From: Blastopirellula marina
GTDB lineage: Bacteria; Planctomycetota; Planctomycetia; Pirellulales; Thermoguttaceae
NCBI GenBank assembly: GCA_020721965.1
Contig: DYLS01000037.1
Span: forward strand, 1-41,638
DNA length: 41,638 nucleotides
Direction: 5' to 3'
The notes below the pieces were generated by a model. The model was not told where the DNA came from. It did not search any database and saw only the letters and a program-made list of their open reading frames with translations. Below are positions 1 to 9,340 of this stretch, in pieces (position 1 is the first letter of the stretch; each line of letters begins with the position of its first letter). A program made the position numbers and the translations under genes.

Positions 1-410
1 TCGCCATCGCTTTTGTCGGAATAATCGGCAAACTCTGCCAACAACTTGCCTGAAAATCGAAAAGGCGAGGTGTTATTCCTTATTTCGCCGGATTCAGGCA
101 TCATGAGGGGGACGGCGCAGCATCGGCACCGCCGATCGGGCCTGCTCGATGCGTTGCAAAGCAGTACCCCGCCCTGGCCGGACGCCGTGGCCGAGCCGAC
201 CAACGCATCGCCCGCCAATAGGCCTCTAGCCTCCCTGGCAGGAGCGGCGTAACGGCGCGGAAAGATCGGCCCGTCACAAAGAGGACGGCAATGGAAGCTC
301 GGCTCGTGCAAAGGGACCTGCGGTCATGGGGCGCCGCGGTCTGGAGACCGATGGCCTGGTTGCTGGGCGGTTTGAAGAATTCTCAGGCCTCTTGAGGAGG
401 AACGGCGGCC
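1..410. other. Left edge, no gene recognised
   Basis: No convincing gene is visible. One plus-strand frame is open from the window edge to a TGA at 51-53 and reads AIAFVGIIGKLCQQLA, which could be the last residues of a protein entering from the left, but this is too short to judge. The rest is upstream sequence of the sulfatase-like gene, ending in its ribosome binding site GAGGAGG at 394-400. Confidence 0.4.
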
Positions 411-2075
411 ATGCGGAGCGCGATTGTGATCGTTGTGGATGGGCTGCGTCCAGAATACCTTGGCCCCTACGGTAAGTCGTGGGTGAACACCCCTAATCTC
501 AACCGCGTTGCGGCTCAAGGTGTTGTCTTCGATCGTTGCTTGGCGGCAACTCAAGACTGTTCGACGCTGTTTCGTTCGCTACTGACAGGAAGCTATCCCA
601 GGTCGCCTGCCGCAAACCCCGATGGCAATCGGGCCGATGGTCAATCGGCGGGCGAGTTTGCGGGGAACGAAGAGGCGGCCCCGCTGATTCAGATGGTGCG
701 GAGCCAAGGCGGCACCAGCCTATTCATGACGGATGATCCCCGGCTATCACGAGATCCGGTCGCAGGCTGCTTCGACGTGGTGAAGTGGCTCCCTGGCAGA
801 GCGATGGACGACGCTCGTGGCGTGAATTCATGGGAAGACGTCCTGGGGGCACTGCCTCCAAGAGCTTGCTCAGATTGGGCGGACACCTGGACCGCTGGAT
901 TCTTTTCTCAGCTCTCCGACGTGGTAACAAATTTAGGGGGTCGGCCATTCCTGCTGTGGTGTCACCTGGCGGGTTTCGCCAGAGTCTGGGACTGCCCCAT
1001 GGAGTTTAGAGAACACTACCAGGAAGAGGGGGATCCGCCACCGTGGAATGGCATATCTTATCCGCGACACTATTTCCCGCCCGGTTCAGATCCCGACGCC
1101 TGGCTCCCGTTCGTGCAAGCCTATGCCGCCCAGGTTACCATCCTGGATTTATGCCTCGGGGGCCTACTTCAGGCACTCTCGCTTTCGGGGTTGGAGGACG
1201 AGAGTGTTTTGGCATTGACCGGGTTCGGCGGTTATCCCCTGGCGGAGCACGGCTGGCTAGGCATGTGGAAGATGCCGCCGAGGAACGAGCGGGTCGGCTG
1301 TCCTCTTTTGATCCGACTTCCCTCACGAATGGGTGCCGCAAGCCGCAGCCAAGCCCTTTGCTATCCTCACGATTTGGCGCCCAGCTTGCTGGGCGCCATT
1401 TTGGATGGGAATGTCCAGCCGATACCGGGAGCGGGTACCACCAAATACACCTTTTCGGTTAGTGCAGCAACCCCACTTAAGCATGGAGATGTTCAAGAAT
1501 CGGGGCCTCATCTCCCTAAAGAGTCTGATCACGAGCCTGATCCGGGGGAGGCTGGGGTACCAATGTGCGAGCTAACGGACGGGCATAGCTTGATGCCGAT
1601 AATCCAAGGGGCAACGGAGACCGTGCGCGATCGGCTGTTCTGCGTTCGTGACGACCCGGCAACCGTGGCCATTCACACAGAGGTTTGGTCCGCTATCGTC
1701 GATTTGACGGCGGTCGGCCATTCGTGGTCTGGCCAATTAAGGGGCCGCCCCGATACCTCTGGGCAGCAAGAGAACAGCCCGTTTGAGGATTCTTTTTCAT
1801 CAGTCGAGGCGACCTCGGGCGCATCTCTGGGCACCACGCAGGGGCTGAAAGTTGCAACGACGGCGGGGGGGATAACGGATGTAGCGGCCATTCGGCGGGT
1901 CGTGGAGTTGTATGTTAAACCCGATGACCGCTGGGAGATGAACAATGTGGCGGACCGCTGTCCCGACGTGGCAAAGGCGGCAATCCATCAGGCCAAGGCC
2001 TTTGCGGCCTGGCAGCGAGGGCATATCTCCGGGCTTCCGTCGCTGGATCGCGTGTTGGCAGAACGCCTGGTCTGA
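411..2075 (+). CDS. Sulfatase-fold (alkaline phosphatase superfamily) protein with a degenerate active site
   Basis: The 554-residue product has the sulfatase fold signature. The N-terminal strand carries an acidic metal ligand (VVDGLRPEYLGPYG, Asp10), followed by TPNLNRVAAQGVVFDRC, LLTG at 57-60, and a later block LAEHGWLGMWK near 277-287 that leads into RVGCPLLIRLP. The start at ATG 411 follows a strong GAGGAGG seven to ten bases upstream. The active site is unusual. The CxPxR sulfatase motif reads CSTLFR (Cys50), with the proline missing and the arginine one place late. The metal-binding TSDHG motif reads TGFGG (270-274), with Asp and His gone. No signal peptide is evident. The family hydrolyses sulfate or phosphonate esters. 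This member may be inactive or have a changed chemistry, so a substrate cannot be given. It stands alone on its strand. Confidence 0.8.
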   Translation: MRSAIVIVVDGLRPEYLGPYGKSWVNTPNLNRVAAQGVVFDRCLAATQDCSTLFRSLLTGSYPRSPAANPDGNRADGQSAGEFAGNEEAAPLIQMVRSQGGTSLFMTDDPRLSRDPVAGCFDVVKWLPGRAMDDARGVNSWEDVLGALPPRACSDWADTWTAGFFSQLSDVVTNLGGRPFLLWCHLAGFARVWDCPMEFREHYQEEGDPPPWNGISYPRHYFPPGSDPDAWLPFVQAYAAQVTILDLCLGGLLQALSLSGLEDESVLALTGFGGYPLAEHGWLGMWKMPPRNERVGCPLLIRLPSRMGAASRSQALCYPHDLAPSLLGAILDGNVQPIPGAGTTKYTFSVSAATPLKHGDVQESGPHLPKESDHEPDPGEAGVPMCELTDGHSLMPIIQGATETVRDRLFCVRDDPATVAIHTEVWSAIVDLTAVGHSWSGQLRGRPDTSGQQENSPFEDSFSSVEATSGASLGTTQGLKVATTAGGITDVAAIRRVVELYVKPDDRWEMNNVADRCPDVAKAAIHQAKAFAAWQRGHISGLPSLDRVLAERLV

Positions 2076-2163
2076 TGCCGTTTGGGGAATATCTGGCGTT
2101 GATAGTTTTCCCTCGCTGGGACGGGATACCGCAGCGTATCGCAGCAGATTCCGTCGGGGATAC

Positions 2164-2562
2164 TCAGTCGTCCTCGGGTGGCAAGGCCAGGTAACCGCCA
2201 CGGGAGGGACTTGACCGCCGTCGCGGCGTGGAGCGGCCGTACTTTGCCGCATGTTCAGCCGCCACAACCAAAAGGAAACGATAGGCCACGAGCAATACGG
2301 ACGCCCCCGTGATGGCCGCCACCATACCCAAGGGGCTGATCGGTTGAAACGGCTCAAACTGCCCAACCGCCTTAAGGATAAACGGGCCGATTGTGGCTCC
2401 AAGGACACCAATCAACAGCACCCCCCATGGGCCTTTCGGTTCCTCACCGGGGAAGATGGCGCAGGTGACCAATCCGACCAATATTCCAAAGCCGATCCAA
2501 ATGAGGACCCAATAAATCCAAAATTGGATGGATTCGGGGAATTGAATCTGGAGGAAGACCAT
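2164..2562 (-). CDS. GlsB/YeaQ/YmgE-like small membrane protein
   Basis: The 132-residue protein has three likely membrane segments: a hydrophobic N-terminus (FWIYWVLIWIGFGILVGLV), a glycine-rich second segment (WGVLLIGVLGATIGPFI) and a third near residues 78-100 (GMVAAITGASVLLVAYRFLL). The order GLV...IFPG...GxxxIGVLGATIG resembles the transglycosylase-associated/YeaQ family of small stress-linked inner-membrane proteins. It is longer than the usual 80-90 residues because of the third segment and a basic, polar C-terminal tail. The ATG at 2562 lacks a strong ribosome binding site. It converges with the sulfatase-like gene, leaving an 88-bp gap. The family role is poorly defined, so only membrane location is safe. 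Confidence 0.65.
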   Translation of the reverse strand: MVFLQIQFPESIQFWIYWVLIWIGFGILVGLVTCAIFPGEEPKGPWGVLLIGVLGATIGPFILKAVGQFEPFQPISPLGMVAAITGASVLLVAYRFLLVVAAEHAAKYGRSTPRRRSSPSRGGYLALPPEDD

Positions 2563-2860
2563 GGCGGTCGTTTCGCAGCATACAAAATCGGCGACTTGGG
2601 TGTTGTCTAGCGGTTCCAGCGTCTAACACGGCCTGCCAGAGGAGGGGAATTGCCGGTTGGGTGGGGGGACCGGATTTCCGAGTTCGCGGGGCTGCACTTT
2701 CAATGATCTGCGATTCCCGTGATTTACCTTGAGAAAAGGAATCGGCTACGATGCCTCGCCCGGTCCATCCAAACTCTCAAGAAAAACGCGCGGACGGTCC
2801 GGTCCACCGTGTCCTGACCGTCCGTGCCACGCGATTTTGTGAAGGCCTTCTGCGATCTGG

Positions 2861-3169
2861 CTACTGGGCCTGATTCGGCTGAGCCTGATTCGGCTGGCCT
2901 TGGTTCTGTTGAGCCTGGTTCGGCTGGACCTGATTCTCAGGGGCCTGATTCTCTTGGGCCTGGGCCTCTTTTAGGGCCGCCGCTTCCCGCGCCAGCTTGA
3001 ACTCGGTACCTGGCGCGTAGTATTGAACGTCGTCTTTAAGGTAGTACGGGCTAGGGAGCATCTGGCCCCCTACCTCCACCTGGCAGCCCGTCCCGGCGAA
3101 CAGCGCGCCGAACGCGACCCCTGCCAGCATCCAGATCAGCCCTTTAACGCGGGTCCTCAGGCCGCTCAT
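2861..3169 (-). CDS. Small planctomycete-type lipoprotein with PNQAQ repeat tail
   Basis: This is a 102-residue exported protein. The start is placed at ATG 3169, because AGGAGG at 3176-3181 lies six bases upstream; longer in-frame starts exist but lack this. The signal sequence is basic then hydrophobic (RTRVKGLIWMLAGVAFGALF) and ends in AGTGC, so Cys29 is a probable lipidation site, although the lipobox is not canonical. The mature part carries QMLPSPYYLKDDVQYYAPGTEF followed by KLAREAAALKEA, a conserved pattern I associate with planctomycete lipoproteins of unknown function. The last 35 residues are low-complexity Gln/Asn/Pro repeats of five residues (PNQAQ-like), matching 15-bp repeats in the DNA. 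Function unknown. Confidence 0.75.
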   Translation of the reverse strand: MSGLRTRVKGLIWMLAGVAFGALFAGTGCQVEVGGQMLPSPYYLKDDVQYYAPGTEFKLAREAAALKEAQAQENQAPENQVQPNQAQQNQGQPNQAQPNQAQ

Positions 3170-3559
3170 CGCCAACCTCCTGCTCATCATGTTTTGTATT
3201 GGAATTCTGTACGTCGCGATGTCCCAAACCGTCGGGCGGCACGACGACGCACCAAGCCATGGGAACCCTGCAACCCACAGGATCGTCAAAGTCGTTATCG
3301 TCATTACAGGCCGCGCGACTTTAATTTCATCAATTTCATCGCCCGCCCGTTCGAGACATCGCCCAGCCGTGGGAAATAGTGCCTAGCCGTTGGAAACCCC
3401 GCACTCCCAGACGTAAGATCAAGAGAAGCAGCTCCGACCACTGGCGGACGGCAATCGTTGACGGGTGGGATGGCGCGAAAAAAGAGGTGTTTTCAGAGCC
3501 TTACAGCAAAAACGGTGCTGCTCGTAGCCGCTGACTGCTCGAGGAAACCATAAGATTCT

Positions 3560-3805
3560 GTGGACGACACATCGCGACGCCTCGAATGTTACTTGAACCG
3601 TTACGAGCATAAAGTCGTTTTAGTGAATCCGTCGCTGCATCCGGTCGTTGTGGACCTTGCGGCTCTTGCCCCCGGGGCACGCTTCCGACGGATTCGCGGA
3701 ACGGCCGGACAGGATACGGAAACCAACAATGGACAGCCGGTCGGGCCGACCGTGACACTGCCGCCCTTGGATGCGCTGTTTTTGGAGGAAGCCGTCGATG
3801 GATGA
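3560..3805 (+). pseudogene. Remnant of a glycoside-hydrolase-type C-terminal domain
   Basis: This frame of 81 codons starts at a GTG, with an in-frame TAA just upstream (3551-3553). It contains YEHKVVLVNPSLHPVVVDL, then FRRIRG, NNGQPVG and VTLPPLDALFLEE. This order (own-the-line VNPS, a strand, a dipeptide N-G, then a final LPP-D-LFL strand) resembles the C-terminal beta-sandwich that closes several putative glycoside hydrolases. No catalytic domain is upstream, so it is probably a truncated gene. Its stop overlaps the likely start of the CHAT protein by eight bases, so it may now act as a coupled leader reading frame. It could also be a short real gene. The family assignment is from memory of the pattern. 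Confidence 0.4.
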
Positions 3806-6800
3806 CCACTCGTGGAACGTATGCGTCTCTGACGTTCCCGGTTCAAGCGGCGCGGAGTACCCGCGTCATGCGATTCCAGCTTCGAAGGGAATGCGCATGC
3901 CGCGGCCGACCGTGACCCCAATGGGTTCTTGCCAGGAATACTTCCACCGTAGCGGTATTTTCACCGGGTGGAGACGGTTGCGGGGAACCACCTTCACCAC
4001 GGGTGGCCCGGCGATCTGCTTGCTGTCCCTTGTCCTGTTGTGCGTTGGCCCGGCGCAATGGGCGCTGGCACAATTGGCGGCCGATACCAGAATCCCTCCC
4101 AGGCTGTACTACAGCGGCATCGTGATGTTGCAAGAGGGTCAATTGCGAGATGCCCTGCGAACCTTCGAGAGCTGCTACCGCAGCGCGATTCGGGTGGGGA
4201 CGCAACGCTGGGTCGATTCGATCTGCTATTTGACGATGCAGGGCGAAACATTGTACGCCCTGGGCCGCTTGGATCAGGCGTTGGACAGCTATAACGCGGC
4301 ATTGCAATTATCGCTAGCGTACCCGGATTGGCTGAACTACGTGCAATTCCCGCCACAACTGACGCCCTCCACGCAGGCCGCGTTTCAAAGGATTCCCTGG
4401 CAGGGGCGGACCCGTACCTCGCGATTCGCCAATTATCCCGACGAAATGCTGATATTGCTGGGGAACGTGGAATGGGCCAGGGCCTTTCAGGAAGGCGGCG
4501 TGGCCATGCCCGCCAAATTCAAGCCCATCAACGTCATGGAAATCTTGCGCTGCAATGCCCTGGCGATGCGCCGACGGATGGAACTGCTCGGGCCGTTGAC
4601 CGCCACCGATCCCATGACCAAGGACCTCTTGAACCTGTGGTCGCGCCGGCCGGGGCCGCCCAATCACTGGTCGCAATGCTGGATCGACCTGTTACTGGGT
4701 CTGGCCATGCAGGGCGAGGGGCGACTGGATGAAGCCATTCCCATGCTGACGCGGTCCGCCACCGCGGCAGGGCAGTACGATCATCCGATGACGGCCTATG
4801 CCCTGATCGAATTGGGGCGGCTGGCGCTGAGCCGCGGGGACTTTGCAGCGGCGCGGGGATTTTTCTTCGAGGCCACCTTTCCCGCGGTCGTCTATCCAGA
4901 CGCAGCGGCCTTGGAAGAGGCGTTTCGCTGGGCCGCCCTAGCGAGTTTGCTGGCCGGCACGCAGGCTCCCGATCCGGCCATCACCTCCGCGGTAGCCTGG
5001 GCGAGGGTTAAGCGGCTGCGACATCTTCAAGCCTCTCTGGCACTGTCTGCGGCCGAATTGTTTGCCGCAGGGGGGAATTGGGCGGCGGCCGGACAATCGC
5101 TCGATGAAGCCCAGACCGCCTTCGCGCGGACGGACCTGGCTACGGGGCGTCTGGTCGATCGCTGGAACTTCCTCCGCGCTGTGACGCTGCTGCACGCCGG
5201 AAATCTCAAGGACGGCGAGGCGGCCCTGTCCGCCGCCTTGGCCGGGATGCAGACGCGCTCGCTGTGGCTTTTCCAACTGAGTCGGCTGTCGGAGATTTAT
5301 GCTGCGGGGCGGATCACGATGCGAGGCCCGATCACGCCCAAAACCGCCATGGATTTGTACTGGGTACTCCTCCGCGATCCCAACCGATTGGACTGGGCGG
5401 TGGATCCCTTGGAGTCGCTGACCGTGACGGCCATCCCGCACCCCAAGCTCTTCGAGCAGTGGTTTTTGATCGCCTGGGAAAGGAACGTGATGGACGAGGC
5501 CCTGCTCATCGCGGAAAAGGCCAAACGCCATCGCTTCCAGGCGGCGCTGCCGTTGGGCGGGCGGCTGGATGCCGTGCGGCGCCTGATCGCCGCGCCGGAA
5601 GAGGAGCTTGGCCCCGCCGCACGCGTTGAGCGTACCAATATCCTGGGCAAGTACCCTGCCCTGGCGGCTCTCACCCGTGAATCGCAAGACATGTACCAGC
5701 GGCTCCGCTCGTCGCCATTGCCTCCGTCGGACAATGCGGGATGGCAATCGCTCGGCCAATCCCTCGAACGGTGGGCGGCGGTCGGCGCCCAAACCGAAGC
5801 CGTCCTGCGATCCGTGGCCGTCAGCCGAGATACGGCGGGAGAGCTTTTCCCACCCGTCCTGCCCACGAAAGAGATTCAGCGCCGCTTGCCGCAAGGGACC
5901 GTACTGCTGAGTTTCTTCGCCGTCGGAAACGACCTCTACGGCTTCATGCACACTCAGGATCGTTACGAGGCGTGGCGCATTCGTGGGGGGCTGGCACCCC
6001 TTGTCCGCCAACTTGCCACACTCCTCCAACAACTCGGGCAATACGACGCCAATCGCGAGTTTTCCCTCAAAGAAGCGGCGGACACAACCTGGAAAAATAC
6101 AGCGGAAGCGATCCTCAAGGCCATCAGTAGCGGTTCCAAGGCCGATTTCGCCGCCGACTTCGGCGAGCTGATCATTGTTCCCGACGGGGCCTTATGGTAT
6201 TTGCCCTTCGAGTTGCTACAAGTAAACGTGGACAACCAACGGCTGACGCTGATAGCCAAGCACCCGATCCGCTATAGCCCGACGGCGGGAATCGCGGTGA
6301 CGCCCTCGCCCGGCGCAGGCGTGCAGCCGCGGACGGGCGTCTACTTGGGGCGGCTGTTCCCCCAAGAAGACGCATCGGAGGCCCAAAAACGCTTCGACGG
6401 CTTGGCCCAATCCGTTCCTGGGTGCGTCCCCTTGTCGCCCGCTGGCAACGCCCCTACCGGAGCGATGCTGGCACCGCTCTTCGATCGCCTGGTCGTCCTC
6501 GCGGATTTGGAAAACACGACGGCGCCATTGGGTTGGGCCCCATTGCCGCTGGGTCAGCCATTGGGGAATAGCCTGGCGGATTGGTTGGTCCTGCCGTGGC
6601 CCGCGCCAAGGGTCTTCGTCGCGCCGGGCTTTCACACCGTGGCGGAATCGGCCTTCAAGCGGACCAGCGGTGTTCCCACCGGGCAGGAGATATTTTTGTC
6701 CCTGACAGCGCTCGCTGCATGTGGAACTCGAACCGTGTTGCTCAGCCGATGGCGAACCGGCGGCGAGAGCGCGCTCGCCCTAGTACGCGAGTTTTTGCAG

Positions 6801-7175
6801 GAAGAGAGCGAGAAGGGAGGGGCGGAGGCATATCGTCGGGCCGTCCTCCTGGTGATAAGCTCGCCGCTCGATCCTGCCCAAGAACCGCGCGTGCAAAAGA
6901 AGACCCCTGATCAACCCCTGCACATGGAGAACCCATTCTTTTGGGGGGGCTACCTGTTGGCGGCCCCGGGTGAGATAGCCGAGTCTGGCGGCGAGCCTGC
7001 CGCGGCTCCAGCTCCCGCCGCAGCGCCAGCCCCTGAACCAGAAAAAGCCGCTGAAGCAGAAAAAGCCCCGGAAGCAGAAAAAGCCCCGGAAGCGGAAGAA
7101 GCACCAGAAGCGGAAAAGGCCCCGGAAGGCCAAAATCAACCACCGCCAGCGGGAGAAAAACAGAATCTCAGCTAA
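3798..7175 (+). CDS. TPR-CHAT protein with degenerate CHAT active site
   Basis: The product is about 1125 residues. A hydrophobic export segment near residues 68-90 (LLSLVLLCVGPAQWALA, cleavage after ALA) is followed by TPR-like helices (LYYSGIVMLQEGQLRDAL, ETLYALGRLDQALDSY, ALIELGRLALSRGDFAAA) and, after about residue 690, a CHAT domain: LIIVPDGALWYLPFELL, then LAACGTRTVLLSRWRTGGESA, closing with PFFWGGYLLAAPG. CHAT domains are caspase-like peptidases with a His-Cys dyad. Here the His block (HLATHG) reads VVLADLEN and the Cys block (LSACET) reads VAPGFHT, so both residues appear lost. The tail is Ala/Pro/Glu/Lys with EAEKAP repeats. ATG 3798 has GGAGGAA seven bases upstream; ATG 3897 (after GAAGGGA) is an alternative start. 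Probably an envelope scaffold, not a protease. Confidence 0.8.
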   Translation: MDDHSWNVCVSDVPGSSGAEYPRHAIPASKGMRMPRPTVTPMGSCQEYFHRSGIFTGWRRLRGTTFTTGGPAICLLSLVLLCVGPAQWALAQLAADTRIPPRLYYSGIVMLQEGQLRDALRTFESCYRSAIRVGTQRWVDSICYLTMQGETLYALGRLDQALDSYNAALQLSLAYPDWLNYVQFPPQLTPSTQAAFQRIPWQGRTRTSRFANYPDEMLILLGNVEWARAFQEGGVAMPAKFKPINVMEILRCNALAMRRRMELLGPLTATDPMTKDLLNLWSRRPGPPNHWSQCWIDLLLGLAMQGEGRLDEAIPMLTRSATAAGQYDHPMTAYALIELGRLALSRGDFAAARGFFFEATFPAVVYPDAAALEEAFRWAALASLLAGTQAPDPAITSAVAWARVKRLRHLQASLALSAAELFAAGGNWAAAGQSLDEAQTAFARTDLATGRLVDRWNFLRAVTLLHAGNLKDGEAALSAALAGMQTRSLWLFQLSRLSEIYAAGRITMRGPITPKTAMDLYWVLLRDPNRLDWAVDPLESLTVTAIPHPKLFEQWFLIAWERNVMDEALLIAEKAKRHRFQAALPLGGRLDAVRRLIAAPEEELGPAARVERTNILGKYPALAALTRESQDMYQRLRSSPLPPSDNAGWQSLGQSLERWAAVGAQTEAVLRSVAVSRDTAGELFPPVLPTKEIQRRLPQGTVLLSFFAVGNDLYGFMHTQDRYEAWRIRGGLAPLVRQLATLLQQLGQYDANREFSLKEAADTTWKNTAEAILKAISSGSKADFAADFGELIIVPDGALWYLPFELLQVNVDNQRLTLIAKHPIRYSPTAGIAVTPSPGAGVQPRTGVYLGRLFPQEDASEAQKRFDGLAQSVPGCVPLSPAGNAPTGAMLAPLFDRLVVLADLENTTAPLGWAPLPLGQPLGNSLADWLVLPWPAPRVFVAPGFHTVAESAFKRTSGVPTGQEIFLSLTALAACGTRTVLLSRWRTGGESALALVREFLQEESEKGGAEAYRRAVLLVISSPLDPAQEPRVQKKTPDQPLHMENPFFWGGYLLAAPGEIAESGGEPAAAPAPAAAPAPEPEKAAEAEKAPEAEKAPEAEEAPEAEKAPEGQNQPPPAGEKQNLS

Positions 7176-7179
7176 TACT

Positions 7180-7283
7180 ACAGCGCAGGGTTGTTTGCTT
7201 GGCTCAACATTTTGTGATGCCGGGACATAACGCCCCGCAGCAGATGTCGGGCACACCCTGCAATCAGGCGGACTTTGCGCTGT
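7180..7283 (+). repeat. Dispersed 104-bp element, copy 1
   Basis: It begins ACAGCGCAGGGTTGTTTGC and ends GGCGGACTTTGCGCTGT, with terminal inverted repeats around ACAGCGCA. It matches five other copies in this window, sharing TTGCTTGGCTCAACAT and GCAATCAGGCGGAC. It starts exactly 4 nt after the stop codon of the CHAT gene. Confidence 0.85.
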
Positions 7284-7698
7284 GCTTCGTAACCGTCGGG
7301 AACCGACTCGGGCCAAAGACCAAGTACGCGGACAGCGAATCGGCGTACGTTCTCTCAATCCTCGGGAAGGTACCCTTCCAAGGGCGTTGCAGGTGGAGAG
7401 ACACAAATGCACGCGGTTCACCCCGCCCAGTTCGACAACGATTTCAGCCCCCGGTAGGATGCCTGCCTGCGTCAGGGCCTCTAATCCTGCGAGGCTTTCA
7501 CCCTTTCCTTATTCCGGCTTTGGGAGGTATCATTACAAGACTGCGATCTTTTGTGGATGGGCGAGTTCTCTGTCGGAGGGAAGGAACTCCGCTGGAGTTA
7601 TCGTAGTGAACCCGGCCGCCCTCTCTGGCGTCTAGCAGGTAAGCGACCGCTGTCCTCCCGATCATTTCCCCAATGGATTGCTCCGATTCGGTTTTCTT
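7284..7698. other. Intergenic, no gene recognised
   Basis: The gap between repeat copy 1 and the MFS gene holds only short open frames without recognisable sequence or good ribosome binding sites. It probably carries the promoter of the transporter, but no clear -35/-10 pair stands out. Confidence 0.4.
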
Positions 7699-9279
7699 AT
7701 GATCTCGATCTCTCCTTCATCTCAAGCTGCCCCAGCTCCTGCTCTTTCACCGGTCGCCTGTTGCAACGGGGCATCGCACAAGGGGGAGAACGCCCCGCCC
7801 TTGGAAGGGGATGACGTCATCCCGCCCTCTTGTGAACGCAGAGGGCGAAAGGGGCCACAGCCCGTCGCTCGTGCGGGGCGCGTATACGATTTTTCCTTTT
7901 GGTGCGGTTATGTGTCCAATACGTTGGTTTCGGTCGCTGCTACCCTGTTGTGCCGGTACGCCGATTTCGTCAGCTTTCTCGGGGGGGATGAGTTTCACCT
8001 CGGCTGGATTGTCGGCGTAGGGATGGTCGGCAGCCTGGCCGCTCGATTCCTCGTGGGACGCAGTATCGACCGCTATGGTGCTAAGACGATCTGGATTCTT
8101 ACTACGGTCGGCACCATCGTCGCGTGCCTGGCCCATCTCTGGATTACCGACTATCGTTCACCGTGGATCTACCTGGCCAGAATCGGCTACGTCCTGATGC
8201 TGGCGACAGTATACGGCGCGTCCTTGACGTTGATGTCGGCGCGGGCGCCGCGGGAACGGTTGGCCGAGGTGATCGGTATTTTCGGCTCGGCGGGCTTTGT
8301 CGGCGTGATCTTCGGTGCCTTGCTGGCGGATGGACTGTTCGCAGGTGCGGAGCTGACTCGGGGACTGATGGACGAAATGTTCCTGATTGCCGCCGGATTG
8401 TCCACACTGTCACTTCCTTTGATTTGGGTCGTGCCGGCGGGCAATCGGGCGACGGCCAAGCCTGGACCTACGATGGGTATCCAAGCCCGAGCCAGACGCG
8501 ATCGCAAGGAGCCGATCTTTGCCACCTTGCGCCGCTATGCACCAGGCCCCTTGATCGCCATCGGTATCGTGGCCGGTGCGGCCCTGAATATCCCCCAGAC
8601 GTTCCTGCCGCGTTACGTGGCCGGATTCGAGCACAACGTCATCAGTTCGTTCTTCGTAATGTATGCGGTAACGGCAATTGTGGTCCGTGTGCTGATGTTG
8701 CGCCGATTGCAACGTCTGGGATTGGAACGGATCATCATCGCCGGTATGTGCCTTTTGACCTTGGCGTTTCTGCTGTTTCTGCCCGTTCAGAGGCCGGGTG
8801 AGCTTTTGCTGCCGGGTTTCGTTTTCGGTTTGGGGCACGCCGTGCTATTCCCGGCCATCGTGGGGTTGGGAAGTGCCGCCTTTCCCAAACGGCATCGTGG
8901 CCTGGCCACCACACTGATGTTGGCGGTCTTGGATGCGGGCCTGTTTCTGGGGGCGCCGGTGGTAGGTGGTCTGCTGCGGGCGGCCGAGTACTGCAATCTG
9001 CCACGCTATCCCGCAATGTTCGTCAGTGTGGCCATCGCGATGTCAATCGCTACCGGGGTGTACGCCGGGTACTTGCGGCGCAGAAAGGCCCGGCCGCGGC
9101 GAAGGGTGCTAATCGCAATTGCCCCGGCTTCTGGACGACCGTCGCCGATTGTTCGACCAGCCGACAGCCCAGCGATGGTGCCGGTTCCAGGGATGGCGGC
9201 CGCGGCAAGCTCGGATGTCCCCGGCGGAATGACGCCCTGTCGGGAGCCACGCCCGGAGGCCGTTCCATTGGCCGGCTAG
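7699..9279 (+). CDS. Major facilitator superfamily (MFS) transporter
   Basis: This integral membrane carrier has about twelve hydrophobic segments. The MFS motif between TM2 and TM3 is seen as LVGRSIDRYGAK (G-x-x-x-D-R-x-G), after GWIVGVGMVGSLAARF. A conserved segment GIFGSAGFVGVIFGALLADG is the TM4-TM5 part, and the two halves are linked by a polar loop rich in Arg/Lys. The substrate cannot be read from the sequence. The start is uncertain: ATG 7699 is used here, but the first 60 or so residues are polar and unlike a transporter N-terminus. Conserved sequence begins near VYDFSFWCGYVSNTL, and an in-frame TTG at 7801 behind GGGGGAGAA is an alternative. The last 65 residues are a polar, Pro/Ala-rich cytoplasmic tail. 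It converges on leuS. Confidence 0.8.
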   Translation: MISISPSSQAAPAPALSPVACCNGASHKGENAPPLEGDDVIPPSCERRGRKGPQPVARAGRVYDFSFWCGYVSNTLVSVAATLLCRYADFVSFLGGDEFHLGWIVGVGMVGSLAARFLVGRSIDRYGAKTIWILTTVGTIVACLAHLWITDYRSPWIYLARIGYVLMLATVYGASLTLMSARAPRERLAEVIGIFGSAGFVGVIFGALLADGLFAGAELTRGLMDEMFLIAAGLSTLSLPLIWVVPAGNRATAKPGPTMGIQARARRDRKEPIFATLRRYAPGPLIAIGIVAGAALNIPQTFLPRYVAGFEHNVISSFFVMYAVTAIVVRVLMLRRLQRLGLERIIIAGMCLLTLAFLLFLPVQRPGELLLPGFVFGLGHAVLFPAIVGLGSAAFPKRHRGLATTLMLAVLDAGLFLGAPVVGGLLRAAEYCNLPRYPAMFVSVAIAMSIATGVYAGYLRRRKARPRRRVLIAIAPASGRPSPIVRPADSPAMVPVPGMAAAASSDVPGGMTPCREPRPEAVPLAG

Positions 9280-9340
9280 CCCGCTTGGCTGCAAATGGCG
9301 ATGCTAGATGCTCCGCCCATGCCGCCCGAGGCACGCGAAC

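Noticed and set aside
46-252. 68-codon frame near the left edge
   Set aside because: No recognisable sequence and no supported start; composition looks like chance.
4938-6041. Minus-strand open frame of 367 codons inside the CHAT gene
   Set aside because: It has Arg/Gln/Gly-rich composition typical of a shadow frame and overlaps conserved CHAT/TPR coding sequence.
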